This document shows, piece after piece, positions 8,615 through 19,740 of a DNA stretch of 64,000 nt. How positions within the stretch are numbered: the first letter of the stretch is position 1; each line of letters starts with the position of its first letter. Origin of the DNA: Allomyces arbusculus (taxonomy: Eukaryota; Blastocladiomycota; Blastocladiomycetes; Blastocladiales; Blastocladiaceae). The position numbers were made by a program, and so were the translations under genes. Below the pieces are notes generated by a model, which was not told the DNA's origin, did no database searches, and saw only the letters and a program-made list of their open reading frames with translations. The DNA is taken from the NCBI GenBank assembly GCA_027604705.1, contig JADHYV010000007.1, positions 186,001-250,000 of the forward strand. The letters run 5' to 3'.

Positions 8615-11062
8615 ATGCAGTCGCCTGCGACACCCGCCCCAGCGGCCATCCCGCGCGCCGGCCCCGCACCGGCGCTGCACGCCATGTACCAGGCCAACCA
8701 GCGCATGATTGTCGGGTACCTGAAGCGCACGCGCGGCATGGTCGGCGACGTGCGCGCCCTGACCCAGTCGTCGCGGCACCGCCTGCTCTACCCACTGCGC
8801 GCCCCGCTGCAAGTCCTCACGCTCGATGCCGCGGGCGCCGCGGCCAACCCGGCGCTCGCTGCTTCGGCCGTGCCCGAGGACGCCTTGCCCAAGATGCTCG
8901 CCACGAAACTGTCTGACGTGGAAACACACCTCGATACGCTCGAGGCCCGTGTCATGGACCCGACGTGCCGCGTGCTCGTTGGTGGTGATTTGAACGCCGG
9001 CAAGTCGACGTTTGTTAACGCCCTCCTGCGCCGCGACGTCGTCCCTGTCGACCAGCAGCCGCTGACCAACGTGTTTGTGGAGGTGCTCGACGCGCGGCAC
9101 AACCAGCTGCACCCGGGCGTCGAGGAAGTGCATGCGCACAAGGAAGTCGGGTCGGTCATTGGCGCCCTGGTCGCGCCGGGCGACGAGGCCCCCGTCGCGC
9201 GTGTCCACCCGCTCGAGGACCTGTTTGACCTGGTCGAGGACCCGGACGACTGCGAGCTCGTCAAGGTCTACTGCAACGAAGAGCAGGCCGAGCGGTCGTC
9301 GGTGCTCGTCGGCAACGAGCACGTGGACGTGCGCGTCATCGACTCGCCCGGCCTGAACCGCGACATGTGGCAGACGATGGCGCTCTTTGCGCAGCAAAAG
9401 GAGATTGACGTGATTGTCTTCCTCGTCTCTGCCGAGAACCAGATTACGCTGTCGGCGCGCGAGTTCCTCACGCAGGCCGGCCAGGAAAAGGCCTACATTT
9501 TCATTGTCATCAACAAGTTTGATGCGATCAAGGACAAGGAACGGTGCAAGAAGATTATCCTGCAGCAGATCGAGGAGCTCTCGCCGCATACCTACCGGTA
9601 CAAGGAAAAGCTCGTGCATTTCGTCTCGGCCGAGCGCATGATGCGTGACGTGACTGCGATTCGCACGCTCGCCGAGCAGGGCCAGCTGGCCGACGATGAG
9701 GAGGAGATGATGACCCCGGCCATGACTGAGTTTGTGCGCGTCGAAGAGGCGCTCAAGGAGTTCGTTCTCGAGAAGCGGTCGGTCGCCAAGTTGTCGCCGG
9801 CCAAGCGGTACATGCAGCGCCTGCTGCACGACCTCGAGCTCGTCCTCGGCACCAACGTCGACGCCGCCGCGTCGCACCTGCACCTCCTCCAGTCGGAACT
9901 CGCGCAGGTCCAACCGCGCGAAATGGAACTCGCCGAGGAACGCCAGCTCGTGCTCGGGTCCATGAACAAGGCCGTCACCGACGCCGCCGATAACGCGGCC
10001 GCGCACGTTCACACGCAGTTTGGCAAGTTGTCCGAGCGCTTGCTCGAGCGGGGCCAGGCCGTTGCCTGGCGCGGGATTCGCCACGCGCCCGCCTACGTGC
10101 GCGACCTGCACGCGGTCCTCACGGACCAGCTCGAGCACGAACTCGCCGCGTGCCAGGAACACGCGCGCGTCGAATCCAAGCTCGCGTGGGAAGTCATGGC
10201 GAAGACGTACGCCGAGTGGGCGCGCGAGGCCATTGCTGCGGCGGCGACTGACGCGGCTGCTGCGGCCAAGGTCGCGCCGAAGCTCGCGCCGCTCGCGACG
10301 CCCGCCGTCCCGCTGTCCAAGCTCTACCCGGTCTCGCTCTCGCTCTCCCCGCAAGCGCTTCTCCTGCCGCGGTTCCTGTTGGTCGCTCCGTCAGAGTCGT
10401 CGAGCAGCATCCGTGCCCTTGTCCCGGCGTCCGTCGCAGACGTGCGCGTCGCGTACGAGGCCGCCGTGCAGTGGCTCGCGTCGCTCACCTGGACGGACGT
10501 GACGCACGCGCCCGCTGCCGCCCTGTCCGCCCTCTCCGGCACGCACTCGCTCGCGTCGGTCGCCGTCACCGGTTGCTCGCTCATCACCTCGTCGGCGCTC
10601 TCGCGGCACGGCTCCATTCATGCTGACGTTCTGCACGTCGGCATGCGCGTGGGTCTTCGCCGAATGGCCGCGCTCGCCATTGTTGGCACCGTCGTTGTTG
10701 GCGCCGTCGCCGGGTACCACTACGTCGCGACCCTTCCCGCGCACTTGCCAGCGACGCTCGCGCGTGCCGCCGTCGCGCGACTTGCTGAGGCCAACGTCCC
10801 GACGCACGTCGCCGGTGAAGTTCGCGCCGCAACGGCCGTTGCGCTCACGCAGGCGCTCGGTGACGCGGCGGCCAAGATGGAGGTGGACCTTGGTCGTGTC
10901 CGCGACCGGCACCGCGCCTTAACCGAGGCCGTTGAGGAGGCCGAGGAGGTGGTGGCCGAGCTCGATACGGCGCGCGAGCGCGCGCGGTTGCTGGCCGACC
11001 AGGTGGAGGCGGTCGCGCTCGACGAGTCTCTGACGTCGTTGCCGGCGCTGGTGCAGGCGTAA
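8615..11062 (+). CDS. fzo1: Mitofusin/Fzo1-like dynamin-related GTPase
   Basis: An outer-mitochondrial-membrane GTPase that tethers and fuses mitochondria. It is intronless, 815 aa, close to yeast Fzo1 (855). ATG at 8615 was chosen because the frame has no earlier ATG. GTPase motifs are G1 GGDLNAGKSTFVNALL (about residue 124), a G2 region DQQPLTNVF typical of mitofusins, G3 DSPGLN (about 242) and G4 INKFD (about 300). The hydrophobic segment MAALAIVGTVVVGAVAGYHY (about 685-705) is the membrane anchor. The last 70 residues (from DLGRVRDRHRALTEAVEEAE) are heptad-like, matching the HR2 coiled coil. A helical stretch before the GTPase (SDVETHLDTLEARV) fits helix-bundle 1. Compared with yeast Fzo1 the N-terminus is short. 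A long antisense frame here is a composition shadow. Confidence 0.92.
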   Translation: MQSPATPAPAAIPRAGPAPALHAMYQANQRMIVGYLKRTRGMVGDVRALTQSSRHRLLYPLRAPLQVLTLDAAGAAANPALAASAVPEDALPKMLATKLSDVETHLDTLEARVMDPTCRVLVGGDLNAGKSTFVNALLRRDVVPVDQQPLTNVFVEVLDARHNQLHPGVEEVHAHKEVGSVIGALVAPGDEAPVARVHPLEDLFDLVEDPDDCELVKVYCNEEQAERSSVLVGNEHVDVRVIDSPGLNRDMWQTMALFAQQKEIDVIVFLVSAENQITLSAREFLTQAGQEKAYIFIVINKFDAIKDKERCKKIILQQIEELSPHTYRYKEKLVHFVSAERMMRDVTAIRTLAEQGQLADDEEEMMTPAMTEFVRVEEALKEFVLEKRSVAKLSPAKRYMQRLLHDLELVLGTNVDAAASHLHLLQSELAQVQPREMELAEERQLVLGSMNKAVTDAADNAAAHVHTQFGKLSERLLERGQAVAWRGIRHAPAYVRDLHAVLTDQLEHELAACQEHARVESKLAWEVMAKTYAEWAREAIAAAATDAAAAAKVAPKLAPLATPAVPLSKLYPVSLSLSPQALLLPRFLLVAPSESSSSIRALVPASVADVRVAYEAAVQWLASLTWTDVTHAPAAALSALSGTHSLASVAVTGCSLITSSALSRHGSIHADVLHVGMRVGLRRMAALAIVGTVVVGAVAGYHYVATLPAHLPATLARAAVARLAEANVPTHVAGEVRAATAVALTQALGDAAAKMEVDLGRVRDRHRALTEAVEEAEEVVAELDTARERARLLADQVEAVALDESLTSLPALVQA

Positions 11063-11189
11063 GATTGAGGAGGGATAGAGCAGGCGCGATCGGCCCGTCC
11101 ATCGTCGCCGCACAAGTGGTGTTTTCGCATGGTCGTGTTCTGTTGGCCGGGCGCCGGACGTGGTGGTGGTCTGGCCCGGCGTCGTTCTT

Positions 11190-11224
11190 TTCGTTCGTTC
11201 GTTCGTTCGTTCGTTCGTTCGTTC
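11190..11224. repeat. (TTCG)n microsatellite
   Basis: About eight to nine tandem copies of TTCG in the 3' region of fzo1. It explains a spurious Ser/Phe/Val/Arg repeat frame there. Confidence 0.85.
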
Positions 11225-11423
11225 TCGTGTCGCGATCTCGGTTCGCGTTCGATCTGTCGATAACAAATACGTAGGTGACCTTTGCCGTTTTTCATGTTTT
11301 TTCATGCTCTCGGGTCCTCCCAGCGAGGCCCGAGGAGCGCGAGCTGTCGTTGTTTCGTTTTGCGCTGCAGATGCTGTGCTGTTGCCGTGCCGTGCCATGC
11401 CGTGTCGTTTCGTGCGGCCTTGT

Positions 11424-11443
11424 ATTCATTCATTCATTCATTC
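11424..11443. repeat. (ATTC)n microsatellite
   Basis: Five tandem ATTC units in the convergent intergenic region. Confidence 0.8.
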
Positions 11444-12117
11444 TCGAATTGTGAGGGAACCAGTCCAAAAAAATTTGAAATGGGATCCAGTCTTTGCCAC
11501 CGCCTTGCCGTCGCGATTCAGGTTCTTCTTGCCGTTGCTCACCCACGGCCCTTTCCCGTCGTTGCACATCGCTGCCACCGTACTCGACCGTCGTTCACGG
11601 AGGAAAAAAAACGAGCACAATCCATAATATTGTCAACGCCGTTAAAAGAAGACACATGAGAAACTAGCAACACAAGCACGGGCGCGCGGAGCGGTAGCGC
11701 GGCAACAGCACAAAAAGGATGAAAAAAATGACAAGCCAGTAAACGAAGCAGAAAAGTGAGAGAAGAGGGTCGGTGGCGGATGCGTCTGTCGGCCGTCATC
11801 AAGGAAGGGGAAAACAATAAGCCAGGGTGGGTTGGGAATGAGCAAGCAAGCGGAAGTGTGGGCAAGCGAGCAGGTGGGAGCAAAAAGGAGTGAATTGAGA
11901 GGGAGGGGGGAGGAGCAAAATGACGACGACAGCGTCGACCGAGCAATCCGACGAAACACGGCCTCCACAAACAACACGGAAAACGAGCAGAACCAAAACG
12001 CAACGAGAACGAGCGAGCGAGCGAGGACCAGGACTGGCGCGCCGTCGGTCGCTGCGGGGGGTATGAACACACGAGCAGCGGCCGCGGCGTCCGCGTCCTT
12101 CTGCCTCGGCAAGATGT

Positions 12118-15060
12118 CTACCGGACATGAATATGCCCGTGCCCCAAGATTGTGCGCCACGTGCGTCCCGTCTCGGTATCCGTGACGCACACCTCGAGCT
12201 CGACGCGCCCAAAATAAATTGAAATCGACAGATCCCGTTTCGTCCACGCCGACGAGGTCGCATTCGACGCGGCCGAGGACATGGTCGCCATCGACATGCG
12301 GTGCGCCGAGACCGACGAATTCGTCGTCGACGACCCATTCGCCGTCAACGGGCGCGCATCGATCGTGACCCGCCCCAAAAACTGGCACCGGTCGCGGCGC
12401 GTATGCAGCAGCGGCTTGGTCGAGTCGGACGCGTAGATGTTAATATCGGCCGTCCACGATCCAGGCGATAGCGAGAAGTTGTGCTTCGAGTAATGCGACG
12501 ACATTTGCACGGGCTCGCCCTTGAGAATGAACGCCTCGACATAGGTATCGACGAGCCAGTGCGCGGCGTTCCCCGGCTGGTCGGGAGCACGGTAGACGAC
12601 ATCCGTCTCCAAGTCGCGGGCACCGTCAAACGGCCGCAGGATCTGCACGCCAATCGACCGCCGCGCGCGGCGCGACCGGATCGAGTCGCCGACGGCCGCG
12701 TAAACGGCGCCGCGCAACACGGCCACTTCGGGCGATGGGATCGACCGCACGCGCTTGACGAGCCGCTGCACGACGGCATCGTCGGCAATGCGTTGCCGCA
12801 GGTACTGGTTGTTTCCGAACCCGCCAACGACAAACATGTTTTCGAGCATGCCCGTCGTCGCCGTGACCGGAGGCAAATCGCCGTGGTCGCTCGCGTCGCG
12901 GCGTTCCTCGACGAGCGCCAGCACCTGCTTCTGAATCAGGTGAATGATCGAGTCGAGCACCGGATCGAAAAACGACTTCATCAGTTCCGGCGTCAGCTCA
13001 ATCGTGCCGAGCTGCAGTGCCTCCGGCATCGTGTCGTCGAGCGTCTCCTCAAGCTCCTTGAGAATCACTTGCGGAATGAAAATCTCGTCAATGAACGTCT
13101 CGCGGCCAGTAAAAGAGCGCTTGCGGTACTCCCACTGCGACATCAAGTTGTTCCACGCAGCTGCGCACCGCGGCGAGTGCGAAACGTTGTCGAGCCCGAG
13201 CGGGGTCATGAGTCGCCGCAAGTGGTTCAAAAAGGCCACGTCAACGTTGGCCGCACCAAAGAACCCGCCTTGACCCATGCTCAGCTCGACGAGTTCGGGC
13301 GCGTCGGTGCCCGCGGCGGCGCCAAGGCGGCATTGAAACAGGTCGACCGTGCCTAATCAGCATTTGAGCCGGCGTCAGCGGCAATGTATCAAGAACGGCA
13401 TCAGCGAGTGGATGCTAGTTCACGTACCACCACCGCAATCGACGACAAGGAAATCGGATCCAGGCGCGAGTTTGACGTCCGGGTCGTAGACACAGGCCAT
13501 GGACGCGGCTTCCGGCTCGTAGCAGAAGACGAGATTCGGTGACCGCTCGTGTCGCAAGAGGCCAGCGCGGTAGGCGGCGCGGCGCAGACGTTGATGAGAT
13601 TCAGGCGACCAGTTGACGGGTACTGTGTGACCGAGGAAAACGTCAGTTCTGCTTCGAGAGTGGGCAAAATGAGTCCAGCGAGAACGCACCCGTCAAACAG
13701 TACATGATCTCGTCCTTGTCGATATCGCCCTTGTCGTATGAAATACCCCACATGCGCTCGAGCGTTTCCATGCAGTATCGGTCAATCTCATGCAGGTAAT
13801 CGCGGATAATGTCATCGGCGTTGAGCCCCTCGGGAATGATGGGTTTCAAAAAGTCGGGCGTGCTTGGTTCCTATACCAATATAGCGAAGCAAACGGTCAG
13901 CATCGCACTCGTCGTAGGGTGGTGAAAAGCAGATCATGTACCAGGCACAACTTGACACGCTCGATTTTGTGCAGCTTCATCGTGTTCTTCTTCATGGCGG
14001 CGAAGCCCCAACTGTCCAAGGTGTCTGGTAGGGTGAATCAAGAGGTCGTGGACGTGAGGACAGGGCACAACGAAGAGCAAAAGAACCGATTCCATTAGGC
14101 AGTCGATCGTGCGTGACAAGGGCAAGGAAGAGAGAGACGGCGTACGGTCTGCTTTCGAGTAACATGAGATGGTCGGCGTCTTGACGCCCACGACGTTTGG
14201 TGGCTGTTCTGGCCTGGTGAAGGAGGTCGATTGTCAGCGTTAGGATGCTGCAACGGTTGAGGGACAGCCCACAGTGCGCTTCGCTGTACCAGGTCAACGG
14301 CGTCACAGGTTGCAACTTGGATGGGTCCTTTTGCATTTGCACAATGGCGAAACCCGAGTAGGTGGTGCCAAAGTCGAGCCCGACGCAGAACCGAATCTAC
14401 ACCGCAACAAACGAGGCAACGCAAGCGAGAACGAGGAAGGCGGGACATTGGTTACACGGTGTGACGGCATGCAACGTCCAGTCCCGACTTGCCTCCCACG
14501 TCGAGGACAAGGTGCACAGCAAAGACTGCTCAACGTACTCTGGACAGATCGTCGGCGACTACTTCGGCGACGGGCGGCAAACTCGGCGTGTTTCCGAGCG
14601 ACGCACCCGAGTCGGACCGCGGACCGCGGCTGTTGTTATTCGGTGCGCCTCGCAAACTCGCTGCAGCCGACCCGATACTATCGGAACCCTGCGGTTGTTG
14701 CTGCGCGTACCGCGACGCGCGCGCCGAGTGCGCCGCGTGGCCGTACGGTGTCATTTCCGACTGCACCGAGGACACGGACGATGCATACCCGCGGCGGCCC
14801 TGTGCGGCCGCGGCGGCACCGCCAGGTTGGCTGTTCGGGACAACATCGATACTGGCGCGCGGCGACTCGACGTAGCCGTCGTTCGGGTTCCCAGAGACGG
14901 GCACGTTGAAGAGCGACTGCGTGCGACCTGCGCCGGCACCGGACCCGCTCGAACCAGATCGATGCTCGAGGATCAGGCCGGCAGCCGACGTTCCCGGCTC
15001 AAAGTGCACGGGCGGCTTGTTCTTCTTCTTGGACCGGCCGAACCGGAGCAGCTTGAACAT
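12118..15060 (-). CDS. HSPA12-like Hsp70-family ATPase with an N-terminal extension
   Basis: A member of the divergent HSPA12 branch of actin-like/Hsp70 ATPases; the cellular role in fungi is unknown. Exons: 15060-14539, 14396-14290, 14213-14146, 14024-13942, 13870-13690, 13622-13428 and 13352-12118, summing to 796 aa with every phase consistent. ATPase motifs appear in order: phosphate-1 FCVGLDFGTTYSGFAIV (residues 176-192), VPVNWSPESHQ, EPEAASMACVY, phosphate-2 VVDCGGGTVDL, and the adenosine motif MFVVGGFGNNQYLRQRI. Introns are 67-142 nt. The first exon adds about 174 residues absent from the family core. It starts MFKLLRFGRSKKKNKPPVHF (basic) and continues Ser/Gly/Ala-rich, probably disordered. 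No classical Hsp70 substrate-binding domain follows. The start is the first ATG of a long open exon whose donor (GTACGT) joins in phase. Confidence 0.85.
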
Positions 15061-15734
15061 GCCGGCGGACGTAGATGAGGGGCGGGCGCGATTGGTCCGC
15101 GGGGTGGTGCGTGAGGCGCGCGCGGTGGAAACGGAAGGTGCGAGGCAAGCGCTGGCGGCCGCGTGCTCTACGAATCGCGGGGGACCGCCAGGCCGGCAGC
15201 GTCCGCGCTCGGGCGACGATTGCACGTCGCGACAGACAGTCGAACGTGGCCGCGGTCCGATGCGGGCGGCGCGACTGTGGCGCAGGGACGCGGGGGCAGG
15301 GGGCCGTGGGGCCTAAGTTGGTGGTTGGTTGACGCGCAGCAGCGGCGGCAGCGGGGCCGGGCACGCGCGCGGGCGCGAGTGCAGCAAGTCGGGCGGGCCG
15401 GCGTGCGCGCACACGAGGGCAGGGGTGCTGTTAATGTTGTGGCGGGTCGCAGGGCGCCCTCGCGTGAGGTGGTGCGGGTGGCCGTTGTCGAGGACAGTCT
15501 CGTCAAGGTGGTGGTTGACCAGGTCGGAAGCGTTCCTCGCGGCTTTCGCCTGCGGTGCGGAGCGCTGTCAAAGTCGCGTGACTCTCGCTGATTTGGCAGG
15601 GCGCTCATCGCTGCGGTCGGCACGAAACCTCGGCAACATGAACAACTGGAAAATGACCAAAGACGTGCATTTTCTCGTGCCAACGTCTCGAACCCAAGAC
15701 GCGCACACACGCGCGTGCCCGATCATGCCGCGCT
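15061..15734. other. Region between two minus-strand genes
   Basis: About 670 bases with the 5' leader and promoter of the HSPA12-like gene and the 3' end of the HhH gene. It is GC-rich, so several frames are open by composition; none has recognisable similarity. Confidence 0.4.
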
Positions 15735-16810
15735 TTATGCGCCGGGCGACCGTGGTGCTCCGCGGCGAGGACGAAGCCGGCGCATCGTGCCCTCTCCAGT
15801 CGCTATTGTTTCGACGTGCATTGCACCCTCGGCGGGCGGCGGTGACGGTGGAGAAGTCCGAGATGCCGATCGCATGGCTGCCGCACGGCGTCGCTGGGGT
15901 GCTCGGCGCGCTGGTAGCTCTTGAATGTCGTCAACATGATCCTCGACGGCTGGCGCGTCGTCGGCCACGCTCGTCGTGGACGCGCGTGTCCGCTTGGCCG
16001 CCTTTTTTTCTGGTCTGGCCGCTGAGCTGGTCGCCTCCTCGGTCGATTGCTGCTTCTTGAGCACGGCGTGGGCCCAGATTGCGCGTTCCATTTCGCGCCG
16101 CGACATGGTGACCACATCTCCGCCCGCACCTGCACCGTCCACGCTCGTCGCGGGATGCGACCGCTCGCCTGCGCAAATTGCGTCGAGGTACGTAACGACA
16201 CGCTCGTACTCGGCGAGCGAGTACTTGGGCGCCTTGATCCCGGCTGCTGCCAGGAGCTCGTCCGACATGAACGGCGCGTCCTACAGACACCGCTCACATC
16301 AGCTAGTGAGACCAAGTCGGGTGGAGGATTCAGCGAACGCGCCGGATCCAAGAAACTCGCAATTGCTGTCGCCGTCGCCGGCCCAACACCGCGCAGTGCC
16401 GTCAGTTCCTTGACAACGGCCAACAAACTGGCCACCTCGTCCTTGGACCTGCTTTTAAATTGCGCTTGTTGGCGCGCGCGAATTTTCTGCACAGCGCGCG
16501 TCGTAACGTCGATCACGGTTGTCGGGCTGTTGGATCGGATCAGGCCCATGAGCGTCGCCCGATACTTGCCGCGCATCAATTTCCACGCCATGACCGTCGC
16601 GAGTTGGTCGAGCGTCAGGTATCCTTGACCGTCATTGTCGGCGTCTGCGTCGCCCAGTACGACGGCTGGCAGCCTGGTCGAGACGTAGTCGTCGAGGTCG
16701 GCAAACGATTGGCCATTGGCCAAGGACTTGTATCGCGCGTGCGTGGCGGCATCGGTTTGTGTGCTGACGGCGGCAATGGCTGTTGTGTACGAGTTGAAAG
16801 TGGTTGTCAT
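15735..16810 (-). CDS. Conserved protein with a helix-hairpin-helix motif, unknown function
   Basis: Starts MTTTFNSYTTAIAAV at 16810. Two conserved blocks flank a junction: LTLDQLATVMAWKLMRGKYR ... LTALRGVGPATATAIASFL (a helix-hairpin-helix of the LxGVGPxTA type used for non-specific DNA contact) and DAPFMSDELLAAAGIKAPKY ... LAEYERVVTYLDAI. I recall this arrangement from uncharacterised fungal and plant proteins related to the HhH-GPD fold. No catalytic Lys/Asp of a DNA glycosylase is evident, so an enzymatic role cannot be claimed. The C-terminal third is basic and disordered (RPEKKAAKRTR, ARRAPQRRR). The only phase-correct intron I can draw is 16312-16281, just 32 nt; then exons 16810-16313 and 16280-15735 give 347 aa. 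That junction is uncertain. Confidence 0.6.
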
Positions 16811-17694
16811 TGCAAGGACCTGCGAATTGCAGTTTGGGCCTGAGCGTTGACATCAAAAGGAGTGGGACTGCACACAGGCGCAGCCGCCAGGCGGGTGAGG
16901 GACAAAAAAGACGAGTGTGACGACAGCACACCCAACCCACTCAAGCGCATCGACTGCTCTCTGTTCAACGGTCATGTATACTCAATGCAGAATTCGAACC
17001 ATGCCAAGCGTTTACGCGCAAGACCAACTCCCCCGGCTTGAGGATTATTTTTGAATATGAATGTATGCATGTAACGACCCACTGTTTGATCATGCCTACC
17101 AAATCCAGCAAAGTACACAAGACTTTGTCAACACGAGCAAGTATTGGGCAAAAACATTTATACGTCACGTCATCATGTCCCTACTCGGCGCGCAGGAGGC
17201 TCTTGATCGTCCTTGCCATGGCGCTCATGGCCGCCTGGTATCATCGTCCGTTGACCTATGCGCCTGTTTTGCTTGCATTTCTGACGAATCTCGTTACTGC
17301 GCTTGAACATGTCCCATGCACGATCAGTGAATATTCCAAGTCTTTGCACGCAACGTCGCCAACGACGATTCTGTCACGTCCTGTCAGAGCAAGGGTACTG
17401 AATGGGGTCAGAATGTCAGCTGGAAGCCAGGAAATGGAGCATGATGGCCAAGGGAGAGCTGAAAGAGTGAGCAGCCGTTGCCTTCGATGAATTGCCTCGC
17501 CTATTGAGCGACAAAAATAGTGGGGATGGGTGTGGTTGGAAAGATTTTCCGCAGGCTGCAAGAACCTGCAGATTTCTGGCACAAATGGGATCGAACCCAA
17601 CTAATGATCACTGTTCACCCCCTTCCCGACATATCACAGGCGGTTGCTGCTGTCAAGTATTCAAATTTATGTATTACCTACCTTTCCCACCATC
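16811..17694. other. Intergenic region, nothing recognised
   Basis: About 880 relatively A/T-rich bases between the start of the HhH gene and the end of gatB, both on the minus strand. A T-arm-like motif near 17585-17600 was examined and does not form a tRNA. No gene is visible. Confidence 0.45.
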
Positions 17695-19740
17695 CTACGC
17701 GCTCCCCTCCGCAACTAACCCCGCCACCACCGCCTGCGCGACCTGCGGATCCGCGCGCCCCTTGGACCGCGCCAACACCTGTCCAACGACCCATGTCGCA
17801 TACTTATCCACCTTCAACCCCGGTTTCCGCGGACTCGCCGCCATCGCCTCCCTCGCCCACGCCGCGATCTGCGTCTCGTCACGGACCAGCGTCCATCCCT
17901 TCTCCTGCGCAACCGCTTCCGCCGTCAACTCCTTCCCGCCCTTGCCACGCTCGAGCCCGTGCGCGACAAGCACATCCAGCACCTGTTTCCCGGCTTTACC
18001 CGAAACCACCCCGTCCTGAATCGCGCGCGGAATACTCGCGAGTTCCGCGGGCGTCACGATCCACGGCTGGACCGGTCCGCCCGTGTGCGCTTGGCGGTCG
18101 CGCAACTTCATGACGCGACCGGTGAGTTCGGTCGCGAGCCAGTGGAAGCACGGGACGGCGAGGGCCGCGTCGTTACCGACCGACGCCATCATCGCCACAT
18201 AGTAACTCGCCGCACTCGTCCACCCGCTTTCGCCCTCCACCCCCACACTCACGCCCTGCAACGCGTGCGCGTACCGCGACCGCGCACGACTCTGTTCGTT
18301 CGCGATCGCTGCCGAGTCGAGCAACGGGCACCCGTCTAGCAGCCACTGCAGCTGGTCGTGTGCGAGGGACGGGAATTGGGTCGCGAGTGTTTCGTGCCGC
18401 GCGGTCGGGAGAGGTGGGAGAGATGCGCGGACAGCGTCGATTTCCGATGGGCGGATGTGGAGAGGAGGCAGGTCGGCGTCGGCCGCGAAACGGTAATCGC
18501 GCGCGGATTCCTTGGCGCGTAGTGGGAACGTTTGCTGCGTGGCCGAGTCAAACCCGCGGGTTTCACGGTGCCCGCGGGTGCCGCTGGCGAGGAGCGCGGA
18601 TTGTCGGGTAATTTCAAATTCTGGAGGTGTTTGTTGCCACAGTTAAGCACAAGAACGCGGTGGAGATGGTGCAGAAGCAGGGGAACGTACCGAGCGCCGC
18701 GACCAATCCCGACACTGTGGCAATATTTTTGATCTCCACTCGCTCGCTCGCCAGCTGCTTTTCATCCAAAGCCACCGACACGTTCACGTCGACGCGCAAC
18801 GACCCTTCCTCAAGGTTCGCGTCGCACGACCCGAGCGTGCGCAAAATTGCTTGCAGGGCCTTGACGAGCGCGGCTGCTTCCTGTGGGGACTCCAGGTCCG
18901 GCAACGTCACAATTTCCATCAACCCGGTGCCCGCGCGGTTGTAGTCGATGGCCGTTCGTGCATTGTCGTGGCTTGACTTGGCCGTATCCTGCTCGAGCTG
19001 GATCTGCTCGATGCGGACCGTGCGCGGTTCGGCGAGGCCGTGGTACGCACCGAGGTGGATGTGGCCGTTGACGGCGAGCGGTTCTGGTGCGAATCGTTAG
19101 CGAAAGTGCAAAGGGTGGAAAAGGGAAAGGACCGCCACGTACGCGTTTTCTGCGTGATCTGGTACCCGGGCGCGAGGTCCGGGTAGAGGTAGTGCTTGCG
19201 CTCGAACCGCGAGACGGGCGGGATCGTGCAGTCGAGCGCGAGCGCCGTAGCCAGGGCTAGGACGACGGGTTCGCGGTTGAGGACGGGCATGGCCCCCGGG
19301 AGCGCCAGGTCAAGTGGCGCGACGGCGCAGTTGGGCGGCTGGCCAAAATAGCTGGTGGTCATGGCTGAACACGGTCAATATAAGTTAACCTGACCCGCCG
19401 AATAGTTGCGTGATGAGCGTGCGGAACCGCACGCACGCGAAAAGAGCTTCACGCGACTGGCAATCTGCGCGTGGAACTCGAGGCCAATGACGGGCCGCAC
19501 GCGCTGGTTCACTCCCGAACCCGCATCTGCGACATGGGCCGCGAAAGAACGGCGGGATTCGATCGTCGCGGCCAGAGTCGGTATGCGCAGCGTGGTGCGT
19601 GTCAAGGCATGGGTGGTTCCGGTGCGATAGGACTGCTGATCGTGGCACATGCGTTGGACGGCATGCGCGAGGAGCAGCTGGTGATTGCTGGTACGTGATC
19701 CGCCCAACCGAGCGGCGGGACCGAAGGTCGAACGGAGCAT
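17695..19740 (-). CDS. gatB: Mitochondrial glutamyl-tRNA(Gln) amidotransferase subunit B
   Basis: The GatB (Pet112) subunit of the GatCAB/GatFAB complex, which converts Glu-tRNA(Gln) to Gln-tRNA(Gln) in mitochondria. Exons 19740-19437, 19364-19143, 19083-18691 and 18620-17695 sum to 614 aa in phase. The N-terminus is Arg/Ser/Thr-rich and poor in acids, as for a mitochondrial presequence. The core follows: VRPVIGLEFHAQIASRVKLF, then PPNCAVAPLDLALPGAMPVL, RKHYLYPDLAPGYQIT, AGTGLMEIVTLPDLESP, EGSLRVDVNVSV and RVEIKNI. After the third intron comes EITRQSALLAS then KESARDYRFAADADLPPL. The C-terminal GatB/YqeY-like helical domain binds tRNA (QVLDVLVAHG, PQVAQAVVAGLVAEGSA at the end). The other complex subunits are not in the window. 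Confidence 0.92.

Larger units (their letters stand above)
11063..12117. other. Convergent 3' region with tetranucleotide repeats
   Basis: About 1 kb between the 3' ends of fzo1 and the HSPA12-like gene. It holds two short microsatellites, a (TTCG)n tract at about 11190-11224 and an (ATTC)n tract at about 11424-11443. The rest is A-rich on the plus strand near 11600-12000. I see no gene. Confidence 0.5.

Noticed and set aside
8549-10354. 601-codon open frame antisense to fzo1
   Set aside because: No recognisable domain; it is the expected composition shadow of a GC3-rich gene, and the plus frame has all mitofusin motifs.
17560-17610. T-arm-like motif (GGGTTCGATCCCA on the minus strand) suggesting a tRNA
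   Set aside because: No complementary acceptor stem or D and anticodon arms at the right distance on either side.
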